Assembly (NCBI GenBank): GCA_000711775.1
Contig: ARYC01000793.1
Span: 62,001-126,000 of the forward strand
DNA from: Oxytricha trifallax
Taxonomy: Eukaryota > Ciliophora > Spirotrichea > Sporadotrichida > Oxytrichidae
Length of the DNA stretch: 64,000 bases
Direction: 5' to 3'
Made by a program: the position numbers and the translations under genes. The notes beneath the pieces were generated by a model. The model saw only the letters and a program-made list of their open reading frames with translations, had not been told where the DNA came from and ran no database searches. Of this stretch, positions 10,801 to 21,348 are shown piece after piece; positions within the stretch are counted from its first letter, which is position 1; each line of letters begins with the position of its first letter.

Positions 10801-13153
10801 AGCCAAGAGATTTTATAAGAGTCACCAGATAGTAGGCCATCCCTACACCCTGAATATATTGATGCTTTAAAAATTAGATAATAAATTTTAGAGAAAAATT
10901 AACTACAAAATGAGAAGTTAGTAAAGGATTAAAATAGTCAAATAAAGGATGATGATAGAAAGAAGTTGAAGTAGAAACAAAATATAGAAAAGTAAAAATC
11001 TACAAGGAATAGTCTAAAAAACTTTGAGAAGAGAGATTTGAATTTTAATCATAGCTCTAGTATTAAAAACTAGAATTTTAAATCAAATAATTTGGAGTTA
11101 GATTAATCTTAAGAATTTGAGATAATTAATAAAAACTCAATTTCTAGAGAAACAGATCAAAATACTCAAATAGCAGAGATAATTTGTGAAGTTTGTGAAG
11201 TAACAAAGAAAATTACAATTTTAGTGATTTATATTACTTATTAATTATTTAATCATAACTTGAAGCGCTTTATCTTAGCATAAACAGATAACTAGATATT
11301 CAGAATGGATTCATTTAGATAGCTACAAGTTTTAATTTTTCCTAGTTGTGCTTGTGAAGAGCGACTCGATTTGAATCAATGTATTTCAATTTTCGGTCTT
11401 ACAAAAGTAACAAAGTCAATATTCTAAGCAAATCTAAGAATCAAGAGAGAGTTTGGAACTTGCCAAGGATGTAATTTGGAAAGTATTGAGCTTGTAACTG
11501 CTAATCAGTGCAATTAAAATCATAAAGTTTGTGAGAAATGCTTTTAAGTTGAGTAGTGTAAAGTTTGTGAAGCTACTTAAGTATAAAAACATAAGAAAGC
11601 TAGTAGAAAACTTGAGAAAGCAGAGACTTTAGATTACCAAAGACTTACTAATAACTCAAGTTTAATAATCCAAAATGAAGGTAAAAATCATCAACGAAAG
11701 AAATCTATTTTTGAAAATAAGAGAATACAAAGTAGTAAATAATCTGAAAAGACCTTGTCTTGTATGTCATCGCCAGATTAAGCTAAAAGTAAAGAAATAA
11801 AGTACTGTTAGTGTAGAGTTAACAAAGAATTTTTATCAATCAATTTTAGTACAGTGTCAATTGATGAATTAGATATTGAAGCTCATTATAACTGTGAAAT
11901 GTGCTCTTATCTCATTTCGTAATAGATTCTTAAAAGTATCCTGGCTAATTTTGACTTGAGTTCCTCCTAAAAGCATTATTAAAAACAAGTTACCTCCGGT
12001 TCAAAATAAGAAACCCTTTAAAATTCAGATTAAAAACTGTCAAATTAGTAAATAAGAAAATAAAGTTCAGATGAATCAAGTGACAAGTTGAAGTTTGTTA
12101 CCTAAAAATGTGCGGTATGTAATCAATAAAAGCCTTCGAAGCGTTTATGCCAAGGTAGATGCAATCACTTTATTTGCAAATTTTGCATTAAATAGAGTAT
12201 TTTGGATCCAATTTCATAAGAAATACTGAACAGAAAGAAAATTAAGAGTGATTAGATCAAATGTGCGGAGTAGGAATGTTAAAGACTTATACATAAAGAG
12301 TATTTATTAAAAAAATAATAGTTTTCCATATGATTCGCACATATGAAATATAATTCACTTGTACATAAAGATGTGCTCTATAAATTAATAAATCAGCTGA
12401 TGCCAGAGAACTTGTAAGAAACTATGACTGAGAAACTCGAAATTCTTTTTGAGTAAGATTAAATAATAGTAAAAATTATATAATTTTAGAGAGAGCAATT
12501 GTACTGAAAATGATAATTTATAAGACGATGATAATCAACCTAAGCATGAAAGCTTTCTGGATCAACAAAGGTGGCTATATAATAATTACCTCTTTATATT
12601 ATATATCTTACTTTTTAATTTTACTTATTTGTGATTTTATATTTAGCTTTAAATTTGCATAGACTGCAATCAGCAATAATGCATAGTATGCTAAACAGGT
12701 CTTGAGGAGTGCGTTTGTAAACGATGTAACCTCTGTGACAGTGCCAATTTAGTAAAGAGATCTCAGACTAAAAGTTACTATTGCCCCACATGTAATAAGC
12801 ATTTCAATCTCAATATATAAATGGGAGCATATTTAAATTTTTCTTTAACTATTAAGAATAACTATAATTAATATTTCTGCGAAGACTGCAACTAAAGCAT
12901 AAATCAATGCGATTGTTTCCAAGCTAGGAATACTTCGCAATACTAAAATTAAAATATTAAAACTTAGTCATAAAATTTATAATCTTAAAAGAAACCCCAA
13001 AACCCTGTCACTAGAAATCATAAAACCCCCACAAACTTGAATCATTCAGTTTAATATGAGAAGTTAAACCACTAATCAGTATTTATATTATTTTAATGCT
13101 TTTAGTCATTCCATATATTATTATTAACTAATCAGATATAAACGATAGACTGA
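4833..13153 (+). CDS. Large multi-zinc-finger protein (B-box, RING-type and Cys-rich clusters), interrupted by IESs and foldback elements
   Basis: The start is ATG at 4833 (MRKQAGG), joined through an IES to GSTANEDLKE. A long Gln/Asn/Ser-rich N-terminal part follows (to about 6480, resuming at 7218). A B-box-like finger lies near 8305-8395 (CDTH, then CNKC, then C and H) and is followed by a coiled-coil stretch to 8680, as in TRIM proteins. A RING-type cluster sits near 10235-10560 (CQICEKI, CQHSYHRLC, LCLNCN), split by an intron. More Cys pairs follow: CEVCE, CQGCN, CEKC, CAVCNQ with CNHFICKFC, and a Cys-rich end (CIDCNQQQCIVC, CKRCNLC, CPTC) near 12660-12900. Introns with GT-AG ends are seen at 9591-9674, 9955-9991 and 10382-10446. 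A ubiquitin-ligase role, perhaps RBR-like, is inferred from the finger types only. One TGA near 12334 is unresolved, and the span could be two genes. TGA at 13151-13153 ends it. Confidence 0.6.
4857..4908. other. IES, pointer GAAT
   Basis: GAAT occurs at 4853-4856 and 4905-4908. Removing 52 bp (one repeat plus the AT-rich segment) joins ATG-AGG-AAG-TAA-GCA-GGA-GGG to AAT-GGA-TCT in one frame and removes an in-frame TGA at 4863-4865. This is the expected form of a ciliate internal eliminated sequence just inside the first codons of the gene. Confidence 0.75.
5034..5091. other. IES, pointer TATAA
   Basis: TATAA occurs at 5029-5033 and 5087-5091. Deleting 58 bp links the frame ending FYNTRY to the downstream frame beginning NNKNKQLQDNN, which is shifted in the germline sequence. 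The deleted part is almost pure A/T. Confidence 0.7.
5309..5406. other. IES, pointer AAGAT
   Basis: AAGAT occurs at 5304-5308 and 5402-5406. Deleting 98 bp joins LVLIAKD to SQDDGCDF, corrects the frame and removes the TGA that directly follows the first pointer. Confidence 0.7.
6585..7205. mobile_element. 621-bp foldback (inverted-repeat) element with G-run/C-run ends
   Basis: Nine Gs (6585-6593) open the element and six Cs (7200-7205) close it. About 265 bases of left arm (to about 6847) are nearly the exact reverse complement of the right arm (from about 6927), with about 80 unpaired bases between. The 7-bp sequence AAAAATA flanks both sides (6578-6584 and 7206-7212) and looks like a target-site duplication. 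The right arm carries an extra ~20-bp copy of the segment beginning TTAGGTTCAG near its end. No transposase is encoded, so it is a non-autonomous hairpin element. It lies between coding blocks of the zinc-finger gene, probably within a larger IES whose exact pointers I could not fix. Confidence 0.8.
7571..7583. other. Tiny IES (13 bp), pointer ACTATAA
   Basis: ACTATAA is repeated at 7564-7570 and 7577-7583, with only six bases between copies. Deleting 13 bp shifts the frame so that KTNSMNY continues directly into KLIRRKPVYVKRDS; without the deletion the two good frames do not connect. An IES this small is consistent with those known in spirotrichs. Confidence 0.6.
8682..9092. mobile_element. 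411-bp foldback element, TIR starting TTGTAG, TA target
   Basis: The left end starts TTGTAGAAATACATTTGA and the right end is its near reverse complement. TA lies outside each end (8680-8681 and 9093-9094). The arms pair over most of their length, with diverged inner parts and a loop near 8870-8920. Removing the element and one TA joins DYLEKFI to NKSQAKVYVEQS in frame within the zinc-finger gene, so it behaves as a removable insertion. A second copy of the family lies at 19787-20201. No coding capacity. The TA target suggests mobilisation by a Tc1/mariner-type transposase (inference). Confidence 0.82.
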
Positions 13154-13170
13154 ATTAAACCCAATAAATC

Positions 13171-13323
13171 ATGTCGCATGGCGATGATCAAACACCATAA
13201 TAGTAATACATTAGTGGGTTAGGCGGCTTCCTGTCTGGTATGCTTGACAAAGCATTCGGCTCTCATAACAATCAACAGTTTAACCATAATGAAAATGGAG
13301 ATTCATACACTGGAAGTTAATGA
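13171..13323 (+). CDS. Small Gly/Asn/Gln-rich ORF, 50 residues
   Basis: ATG at 13171 gives a 50-codon frame ending TGA at 13321, containing Gln codons TAA/TAG. It begins MSHGDDQTPQQQ, has a short hydrophobic, glycine-rich core (ISGLGGFLSGML) and ends polar (NENGDSYTGSQ). The base composition is visibly less AT-rich than the flanks, which argues for coding. It starts 17 bases after the stop of the zinc-finger gene, so it could be a separate tiny gene, a downstream exon, or part of a 3' region. I recognise no family. The following 164 bases (13324-13487) show nothing. Confidence 0.35.
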
Positions 13324-13487
13324 ATAAGTTTGATAAAAGATATTATTAGTTTATTAAAATTTTCATTAATTAAATAACTTTAAATCAGTAGAATATCGAT
13401 AGTACTTTGTGATGTGGTGCCATCTTATCTAGGTTATTGTTAATATAAAATAAAAACACTAATATTCATTCTTTTTTAATATAAATT

Positions 13488-14945
13488 TCATTAATAAATA
13501 TTCTCACCCATCTGCCAAAGTAGCCAGTCAACCTCAAAACTATACTTAATTTTCTCTTTTAACACTTCATTCTCCTTAATTTTCTTCAATATCATTTCAA
13601 CAGCAACTACAGTAATAATTTATTATATGAAACATTAACCCAAAAAGTTTATTTTATTTATTTAAGTGCAAGCTCTAATCTCAACTTCATCTCTGCTACT
13701 GTAGGGTAATTCCTGCTCTGAATCAACCTTCTGAGCCAAAGTCTCTGAATATTCAAATATCCCAACATGTCTCAATATTTGAGGCACTCTGTAGTCTGCA
13801 AACATAGTCATCTACTCCAGATTATGGAATTCAATGGGATAATAATATAAACGCATTTATATATTATGTAGTTGATCATATTATATAAAACTAAATATGG
13901 GTTAATCAAGATTAGTTTTCTCTTGAAGTGCTCCAATAAGGTCTGCAACCAGTATTTAAGCTCTCTTATAGAAGAATATTTGCTCTCCCTCGTAGATTGC
14001 TTCATCTCTAAATCCAGAGAAGTTTCTTACTATCTCCAATATCAAATTATCAAAATATAAATTATTTTCATGTTCATGACATATCAAAGTGGGGACATCA
14101 TAGGAAGTGTTTTGGACAAACTTGGTAAATGAACTGTCAAATTAATGTTCAATCACGAAACCAATTTCATTGAGAATTCTTGCTCTCTCTGAAAGTAAAG
14201 CGAATTCCAGCTCTGTGTTAAATACTCTCTCCTTCAATTTAAAAAAATTATAAATGCATATAAATATTTACTAATTCTTGGGAAGTTACTTTTTGAAGGT
14301 ATTATGCTGTGAAGAATTCTGGTTGTGCTTCTAATATCTTTGCCAAATTAAATATTATAATTGTATTATATATAACACATTCTTGGTCATATGTTCATAC
14401 TCGAAGACACCAGATGGGTTGTTGGGCCAAAAGCAGAAATTCATGGCATCAACTACAAACACATAGGTAATTACTTACTCAAGATTTTAATTTAAACTTA
14501 GATTATGATAGAATTAATATCACATAATTAACTATAAAGTGTAAACTTAAAACAATTTATTAATATAAGAGTGTAATTATTGGGATCAAGGTGATATTTA
14601 GCCCATTTCTCATATGCTATTTTATCTTGTTGTACTTTTTACTCTAGGAAACTAATGAAATCTGTCAATTTAGCTTCATTAATGACTATTGATGCGGATT
14701 ATTGCTAAAATTATTTTATAAAGTATCATTTTAATTAACGATTCTTTATTATTTTATAAAATAAAATATAATTTACTTTATATTGCTTTGCTAATTTATC
14801 ACACACTCTCTTAGATGAGCTTCTAACTAGCATGCAAGGGTTTATGATAAAATTAATTAAAAAAATAAAAAAAACATATATTATTAATAATAAATCTTAT
14901 TTATACTTTAAGTTTATCTGGAAGAGTTTTTATGGGAGTTTCCAT
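13488..14945 (-). CDS. QNG1: Queuosine 5'-phosphate N-glycosylase / queuosine salvage protein (DUF2419 family)
   Basis: Members of this family release queuine from queuosine nucleotides so that the base can be put back into tRNA. Several blocks match the family in order: the start METPIKTLPDKLK (ATG at 14943-14945), NPCMLVRSSSKRVCDKL, then VVDAMNFCFWPNN (compare human DTLNFSFWP), a helical part with SERARILNEIG, FFYKRAQILVAD (human has SFYKRAQILVAD almost unchanged), MFADYRVPQIL with EVEIRACT, and a C-terminal VDWLLWQMGENIYQ before TGA at 13488-13490. Blocks are separated by AT-rich gaps; some start with GTAAAT or GTAAG and look like introns, while others change frame without splice sites and may be IESs. 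No missing motif was noted. Identity is strong; exact junctions are not. Confidence 0.85.
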
Positions 14946-15090
14946 GTTTAATCTATTTTGATATATTAATTATTAATACTCTTAGAAGAAATTACCATTA
15001 TTAAATAATTAAGTAAACGAATTATAATTATCTTAATATTATACTATTTTATCCTTATGTTTTTATAAACAAGTATCATATTAATTTATC

Positions 15091-15383
15091 TCAGAAGTAC
15101 TTCGTAAATAGTTTTTTATTAAATATTTCTCTAATTCTACTGGCTTTTTTCTAGTCAGTGTCCCCCACTATAAGTTCAAGAGCTGACTGATGCAAGGAGT
15201 TCATGCTCACTTATAAATTATCTGTGTAATTTAAATGATCTTATTATTCACAATCATCATCATCATCAATGTCTTGGTTATACTCTTTGACTTTTGAACT
15301 TGATTTAGGCAGAGCAGTAAATAAATTATGAAATATAGGGAAAATATTTTAATATAAAAAAGTAGACTGAAATCTTCTTACAT
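15091..15383 (-). CDS. Small unrecognised acidic ORF or gene fragment
   Basis: A clear frame runs from about 15330 down to TGA at 15091-15093. It includes SSSKVKEYNQD, a run of five Asp, and LELIVGDTDQKK with RIREIFNKK. A possible first block (ATG at 15381-15383, MQEDFS) lies upstream in another frame, separated by about 45 AT-rich bases. It may be a small two-block gene or a stray block of a gene located elsewhere. No family is recognised. The gap 14946-15090 to the next gene holds nothing visible. Confidence 0.35.
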
Positions 15384-15750
15384 TAAAACCTAAAAATACC
15401 TAATTAAATTATCAATATTTCAAAAAATTGAAAAATTTTATATATTATCATTATTTTTATTACAAACATAACTTACAAATATAAGAAAAACTTATTTTTA
15501 TAATGGAATAATTAAAAATACAATTATTGTTTAAAGCACAAATGCTATTAACTTAAACTTTAAGATAATTAATGATATTTTTAATGATATACAGATTAAA
15601 ATGAGATCTTAATAAAAAGATTAATAATAAAAAATACACCAAAAATCAATTAGACAAAATGAGTTTTACAGAAAAATTAGATAAATTAAAAATTAATTTT
15701 AATCTCATAAAATAATATAATACAAAGTATAATCACTTTGATTTATGGCA
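15384..15750. other. AT-rich spacer, no gene seen
   Basis: About 370 bases of very AT-rich sequence with no credible frame on either strand. It should contain the 3' end of the TBC gene and the 5' side of the small ORF. Confidence 0.4.
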
Positions 15751-18363
15751 TCAAAGGGTTTAATTGATATTCGTGTTCATGTGTGATTATTTGATCTATT
15801 GATTTTAATCACCTAAAAATTTGCCTTCCGGTTTCTTTATATCATCAATGGCTACAATATTTTTATCGCCAATTTGAGACTTGCTTAATTCTTATTTACT
15901 TTCATCTTAGCCAACGAAACTTTTTAATCTAGATTTAAACCCAGAAACATTTAGTATATCACTTAGTAGTTAAACATCAAGTTGATTTAAATTTGCCTCA
16001 GAGACATCTCTCATAAATTCAAGCAAGTTTACATGAGATTTGGCTTCATCCGCTATGTCGAAGCACAGATAAGGATTATTGAATAATCTCATGTCCCCTT
16101 TTTCATACATTCGCTTGAAATTATGGATAAATTTAGGGTATTTTTCACAGTAATGTTGACCTCTTTCTATCAATAATCCATCGCCAGCCTTTTCTTGAAT
16201 CAGAGTAAATTCAGGGTCGTAGTTAACTTAATTGCTATTCCTGTAATTATTAGTGAACGGATTGAAATCCTAATTTATCTTTTACTTTTAGGTTGGGTAG
16301 AAATAGTTCTCTATAATATTTGGAGGCTCATTTGAGGTTCTTAAAGCTATATAGCTTGGGATTTTATTTTTATAAGTAAAGTCAAAGAGACAAATTGGCC
16401 ATTCTGGAGAGCAATTAAATACTCGCATTACTTCATTTTCATATTGATCTAAGCTTTTGTAATAAAGTTCATTTGTAGTGCTATTCAAGTTGTCTGACTA
16501 AATAGAAATAATATAAAAAATAATAAACTTTTGTACACCGTTGTAGAGATAGAATTTATTCAGAAATTTGAGTTTTGTATAGGTGCCCTTGAAACTATCT
16601 TTCGTCTAAACTAATCTCTATAAATCAGCTTCCACTTTAGGTCTAGTTTAAAACCTAAGTCGTCTAATTTATCTATTTCTTACACTAAACTTTCTCATTT
16701 CTGCAGTCTATATCAAAGTTTTTTCATCAATAAATTTTCGAGGAAATGTTTCAAGAATTTCAAATATCTCTGCGAAATCTGTTGTCTTCATAATCTCATT
16801 TTTCATTAAATAAAGTAGAGCTAATGACATTCTAAAAATTATTTTTGTCCCTTTTAAGAAAAATAAATCCCATATTCTATCAGATACTTCCTAAGGTAAA
16901 TTATAACTTAGGTGGCATACTAACCATTAAAAGGCTAATAAGCTAGGGTCAAAACCGACACTTTCAAGATGCTGACAAAGATCTGGAATTTTTTCCTAAA
17001 ATATACTGTAGAAGATTTTCTAGTCAATTAAAGTCCCCACCATATTAGAGTAGTAATCAAGAGGTAGTATAGACTCAACTAAATGTGTGAAAATCCAAAA
17101 TGCTTCTTCCTCATCTCTTTCATCAATTTAATCTTCTTGCATTTAATTTTGAGTAATTTAGAGAAATACTTAGGAGTTATTATTTATGTCAGAGAAGGAG
17201 TTTTATGATTTAAAGTTGAAGATGTTTGGAATTTGAATTGTCTCATTACCAAAAATATTGCCGCAAGTTTAAGCAGAACTTAATCTTTGGTTTGCATTAA
17301 CTGGGGATGTTGATCTCTTTGATTCAGTTATGGTTGCTTTTAATAGTCTGCCTACTAGAAAGTTCATACCCTAGCAGTAGCCGATAGTAGGGTTCCTCTT
17401 ACAATAAGTTTGTAGAACATTTCTTAATTTGTTGATTAATTACTCGCTCTAGCTAATTTTCATCTCATAAAATGTTCTTCTGAGATCTAGTTCAATTTAA
17501 GCAAAACTTGAATTGGGATAAAACATGTCTAGTCTCTTTAAATTCTTATAGTAATCCTTATTTTCAGGGAGACTAAGAGAAGTCGCTGCACCTGATGCCC
17601 TTAGCCATAGATGCTTTCTATAATGTTCAGGTATTCCACGTTTTACCATTATTTTCAAAACCTGTCTTTCCATTTTACTCAAAGTTCTTGGCTTAGAATG
17701 AATTAACAGCCTTTCAAGCAATAAATTCTCATCTATTGGCTTTAAAAGAAAATTCTTTTGCAAAACCACATCGCATCCTTCTTTCTTGGGCATATGTCTC
17801 GCTCTTCTAGGCTAAAGTGTGTTACTTATTCCTATAAGTTTTTCCTTGAAAATTTTTCTATTTGCTAAAATATCAAATTCCTCATCCTCGAATAAGTTTT
17901 GTCTTACATTATTTTACTCGCAATTATGTGAGCGATTGCTAAAAAGAGGAGTCCCATTACTACACTTCGATTATAAAGCCTTAAGTGGGAATATAAGTTA
18001 AGTTCTTGCATAATTACTATGCCTATTTGGATTTTCTGAAACACATCGAGCTTAGTACCTTTCCCCACTTGGTGTTCTATCACTAGATTTTTAACTTAAT
18101 CGCCATTCTAATGAAAGTTTACTATCTGGTTCTAGGGATTTAATTTCTTTTCCTGCTGAGTCATTAAATTATAAATCATCTCCATCCTCTATAATATGTT
18201 AAAAATTAGGATTCTTACGATCTTGATTCTCGCTAAACTTCAGTTCTGATAGCATCTATTTTTCACAATAGGTCTGCTAGCGAGTATTTTAGGAATATTG
18301 ATATTTATCAGATTTCAAATTTTCCCATTTTAATCTATCGCTATTATGTGCATTTTCGTTCAT
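15751..18363 (-). CDS. TBC-domain Rab GTPase-activating protein
   Basis: The frame is long and almost continuous, from ATG (18361-18363; MNENAHNSDRLKW) to TGA at 15751-15753. A polar N-terminal third is followed by the TBC domain: MVKRGIPEHYRKHLWLRASG near 17650-17590, GYCQGMNFLVGRLL near 17370, FWIFTHLVESILP with DYYSNM near 17070, and FLKGTKIIFRMSLALL near 16840. These match the known TBC motifs (RxxLW, YCQGMN, and the helix that follows). The arginine finger expected in the usual IxxDxxR motif is not obvious; an Arg in LDLRRTF near 17470 is a candidate. A GT-AG intron lies near 16500-16545, after FLNKFYLYN. The C-terminal third is unrecognised. Such proteins speed GTP hydrolysis by Rabs in membrane traffic; the Rab partner cannot be told. 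Confidence 0.85.
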
Positions 18364-19119
18364 TATTTCTCAACTTTAAATCTTATATAATGATAATTTT
18401 AGCTCGATATATAAGTTATTCTTTAATTTCTTTAGAAATAATGATTAATGAAGTATTGTATTTGATTTAACACTTGGTCAAAATAGCAGAAAGCACATGA
18501 ATTAGTATACGATCATTCTTCTGACATTCTTGAGTACCAACTTTTTGAATAATTCAAATTATTTGGATTTGTGTTGATATTCCATAATCAAAACTAAAAT
18601 AATTTGGTATGAAATTCTGTTTTTAGTAATGAAAAATAACTATAGATGCACATAATAATAGAACTATATTTTTTAAATCCAATTTATATAATAAATGTAA
18701 TAATTAAGATATGTAAATTAGAATAATATAATATCAATAAAGCAACAATTATAAAATATGGTAGTAAATATACAGAAAAAAATATAATTATTAGTGTGAG
18801 GACACTTTACAAAAAAGGTATTAAGATGAAAATTATATTTAATCTAAAAGTAATCTTGTTAAAATTAAAAAAAAATAATATAAGAAGAATTGTTTATGAT
18901 TTTCAAGAAATTTATTTTTTAATTCAAAATTATGGTTATTTATTATTATTTTTAAACAATTTACATATTTACTGCGTCTTTAAAGGAAAGATGAATTAAA
19001 AACGTTAATTATTACATGATCTTAAAATTTATTTAGAATTAAATATTAACATAACATTCATAGAAATTAAATAAATATATTCAATCATTTTTCTTCTAAT
19101 AGAAATTATGATTAATTTG
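18364..19119. other. AT-rich intergenic region
   Basis: About 750 bases between two minus-strand genes. Short frames exist but consist of Ile/Lys/Asn/Phe strings typical of non-coding AT-rich DNA. No repeat, hairpin element or RNA gene was recognised. The true 3' end of the sphingomyelinase-like gene may reach into it. Confidence 0.4.
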
Positions 19120-21203
19120 TAGTTGTGGGTATTAAAATGATCACTTAGTTGAGTAAATTTATGGCCTTCTACGAAGAATTTCTCAACTACAGTCTCTTTA
19201 ACCAACACCTCTAACTTTTGCTCACTTCCATTCTTACCATTCCCTTCTTTTGCTTTGCTTTCTTATCCATTCTTGCTAGATTTAACCGGAGACTGTTTCT
19301 TCTGAGTCTACTGTAGATGCTTTCTTTTGATCTCAAACACGTAGTCCAAACTTTGTGTGGTCTTCAAGTCCTCAGCATCTGTCAGAATAGTCTCTCGTGG
19401 AACGACATTCCCTTAGAAATCAGTGTCTATGTCTGCATAGGTAATTGGGCTTTCCCCGTTGTTTGCAATCTTTGCACAGTCTATAATTTGGTCCTCCCCA
19501 TGTCCTGACAATATTTCAATCATGGATTTGTATTCATTCTCCATTTCATCGAGCAACTCGTCGAAACCTGGTCTGTGCTTGACCTGCTCTCGGAATGCCT
19601 TTGCTTTGGCGTTGTCCTTTTAGCCGTTTGCATTGAAATCACCGACGAAAAGTATCAAGTCGTTTTCATGGGCGTTTTAAGTCTTTTATTCCACGAATTT
19701 CCTAGCGCATCTTAGCTGCATGTATCTTACTTCGAAAGATGCTAACTAAAAAACAAAAGAGTTATTACATTAATATAAATATATTATTGTAGAAATACAT
19801 TTGAATTTGGAAAATTAATTATAATTAAATTAATAATAAATCAAAATCGTGGCAGTTAAAGTTGGCCAATTTGAACGATCTTGGGCTCATTCGATAGAGA
19901 ATTCAAAATTAGCTGGACTTTACTATTGGCGGTACTATTTTATCGCATCCCTGGAGCGAGATAACTTCACTTTAATTAAACACCTCTAAATTCATTAAAT
20001 TATACCCTCACATTAAAGTGAAGTTATCTCGCTCTAGGGATGCGATAAAATAGTACCGCCAATAATAAAGTCCAGCTAATTTTTGATTCTCTATCGAATG
20101 AGCCCAAGATCGTTCAAATTGGCCAACTTTAACTGCCACGATTTTGATTTATTATTAATTTAATTATAATTAATTTTCCAAATTCAAATGTATTTCTACA
20201 ATAGTTAAATTAAAAAATTCATTTTAAATAAATTAAATCCAAATTATAGTTTTATTAATAAGAATGTTTTACTAAATTAGTATTAAATTAATTCCTTTAT
20301 ACCTTTTAATCTTTTAATTTTAGTGCAAGCATATTTTTAATAAAATTATTTAATTCATAAACATTAAAAGCAAAAAAATATATGAATGTTAAAAATTACT
20401 TATGTCAATAAATTATTTTTTTTTAAAACACAATTAATATTAATAAAGCATTTATCATTTTTTATATGAATATGATAAACCCCATTATTTAAAGGAATGT
20501 TTTTATTTAAATTAATAATTGTCTTATAATATTAATTAATCATAAAAGAAGAAGCATTAATGACATTTTTATATAATTTGGAAATAATATGATTATAAAC
20601 CTACAAAGTTAGCCAAATCAGTTCCGTAGTAACTGGCTTAGGTATGTGTATTGAAAACATGCATTATCCTGTTTTCCCCAACTGATATTTTAGCGTACAA
20701 CACACCCTTGTAAGAAAGACTGTCACTTATTATATAACTCACTTCCATTATAAATTATGTGTATTTTATAAGACACCATATGGATATGGACTAAATTCAT
20801 GTTCAATAATTGGAAATCTTGAGAGAATAACCAATCCCCCATCTGTAGCATAGCCAGAGAAAAATGGGGGAGGGTCAGAAATGCAGTGATACATAAATCC
20901 AGCTCGATGGGCATAGGTAATTAATTTTTGCTTCCTAGAATTGAGGGTGGTGAAAACCTCTTAGTTGCAGATAACATCATAATCTTCAAAGTGATGAACG
21001 AACTCCTCAAGTCTAGCGTCTTTGAAATCTGATTCATTAGTTTTTACAGGGGGTGGTCTCATATACAAATTGTAAGACAAAATCTTGAGAGTGTCTCTCT
21101 TGATAATATGGTCTGAGATTGCTGCATCCGAAGAATTCTAGCCTGGAGGGAGGTTTAAAGGGTGATACTTGAATGGTATCTTGCCTGCTAAGTCTGAATT
21201 CAT
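19120..21203 (-). CDS. Neutral sphingomyelinase-like protein (endonuclease/exonuclease/phosphatase fold)
   Basis: The start is ATG at 21201-21203 (MNSDLAGKIPFKYH). The N-terminal half reads LKILSYNLYMRPPPVK, then YDVICNQEVF (metal-binding Asn and the QE pair), GLVILSRFPI, and after a 50-bp IES, SYKGVLYAKIS and VFNTHTQASYYG. A large IES (19742-20601) then splits the domain. The second half gives EVRYMQLRCARKFV, LFVGDFNANG (the catalytic GDFN motif), DYVFEIK and finally FTQLSDHF (the catalytic Asp-His). The order of motifs fits Mg-dependent neutral sphingomyelinases and relatives. The C-terminal end after SDHF is not clear, so the left boundary is approximate. No C-terminal membrane segments, as found in some animal enzymes, could be seen. 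Substrate is inferred from family only. Confidence 0.8.
19742..20600. other. 859-bp IES, pointer CTA (TAG on coding strand), with nested foldback element
   Basis: The coding frame stops after DLANFV near 20604 and resumes with ASFEVRYMQL near 19741. CTA lies at both edges (19742-19744 and 20601-20603). Deleting 859 bp joins AAC-TTT-GTA to GCA-TCT-TTC in frame. The segment contains the foldback element at 19787-20201 plus about 400 bases of plain AT-rich DNA. A conventional intron is less likely because no GT-AG pair gives the right frame. Confidence 0.65.
19787..20201. mobile_element. 415-bp foldback element, second copy of TTGTAG family
   Basis: The ends are TTGTAGAAATACATTTGAA and its reverse complement, with TA outside each end (19785-19786 and 20202-20203). 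The two arms (about 190 bases each) are almost perfectly complementary, with a small loop near 19980-20010. The outer ~80 bases and the inner segment AGCT GGACTTTACTATTGG match the element at 8682-9092, showing one family. No coding capacity. Confidence 0.85.
20727..20776. other. 50-bp IES, pointer CAC (GTG on coding strand)
   Basis: CAC occurs at 20724-20726 and 20774-20776. Deleting 50 bp joins the frame ending FSPYPYG to DSLSYKGVLYA, which is how related sphingomyelinases continue. The short pointer makes the exact boundary less certain than elsewhere. Confidence 0.5.
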
Positions 21204-21348
21204 TTTTACAATAGTTAAACAATTTATTAAAATAATTTAATTGCAGAAAGATAAATTTGTCAATTTATTGCACTCATGGTCACTATTGTGATGGTAACAA
21301 TTTTATTAACAATTATCCATTTAATATATCTTTTGCACAAATCATTTT

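Noticed and set aside
12332-12351. CATATGA direct repeat 13 bases apart at a TGA in the zinc-finger gene, a possible IES pointer
   Set aside because: Deleting one copy leaves the TGA in frame, so it does not explain the stop; the palindromic motif may be chance.
12991-13005. C4A4C3 stretch resembling a telomere repeat
   Set aside because: It lies in the open coding frame (KKPQNP) with no terminal repeat beside it. The same applies to the stretch near 3069. True telomere-like blocks occur only at TBE ends.
18796-18999. 67-codon frame in the spacer
   Set aside because: Composition is almost only Ile, Lys, Asn, Phe and Leu, as random AT-rich DNA gives; no continuation with reassigned codons looks coding.
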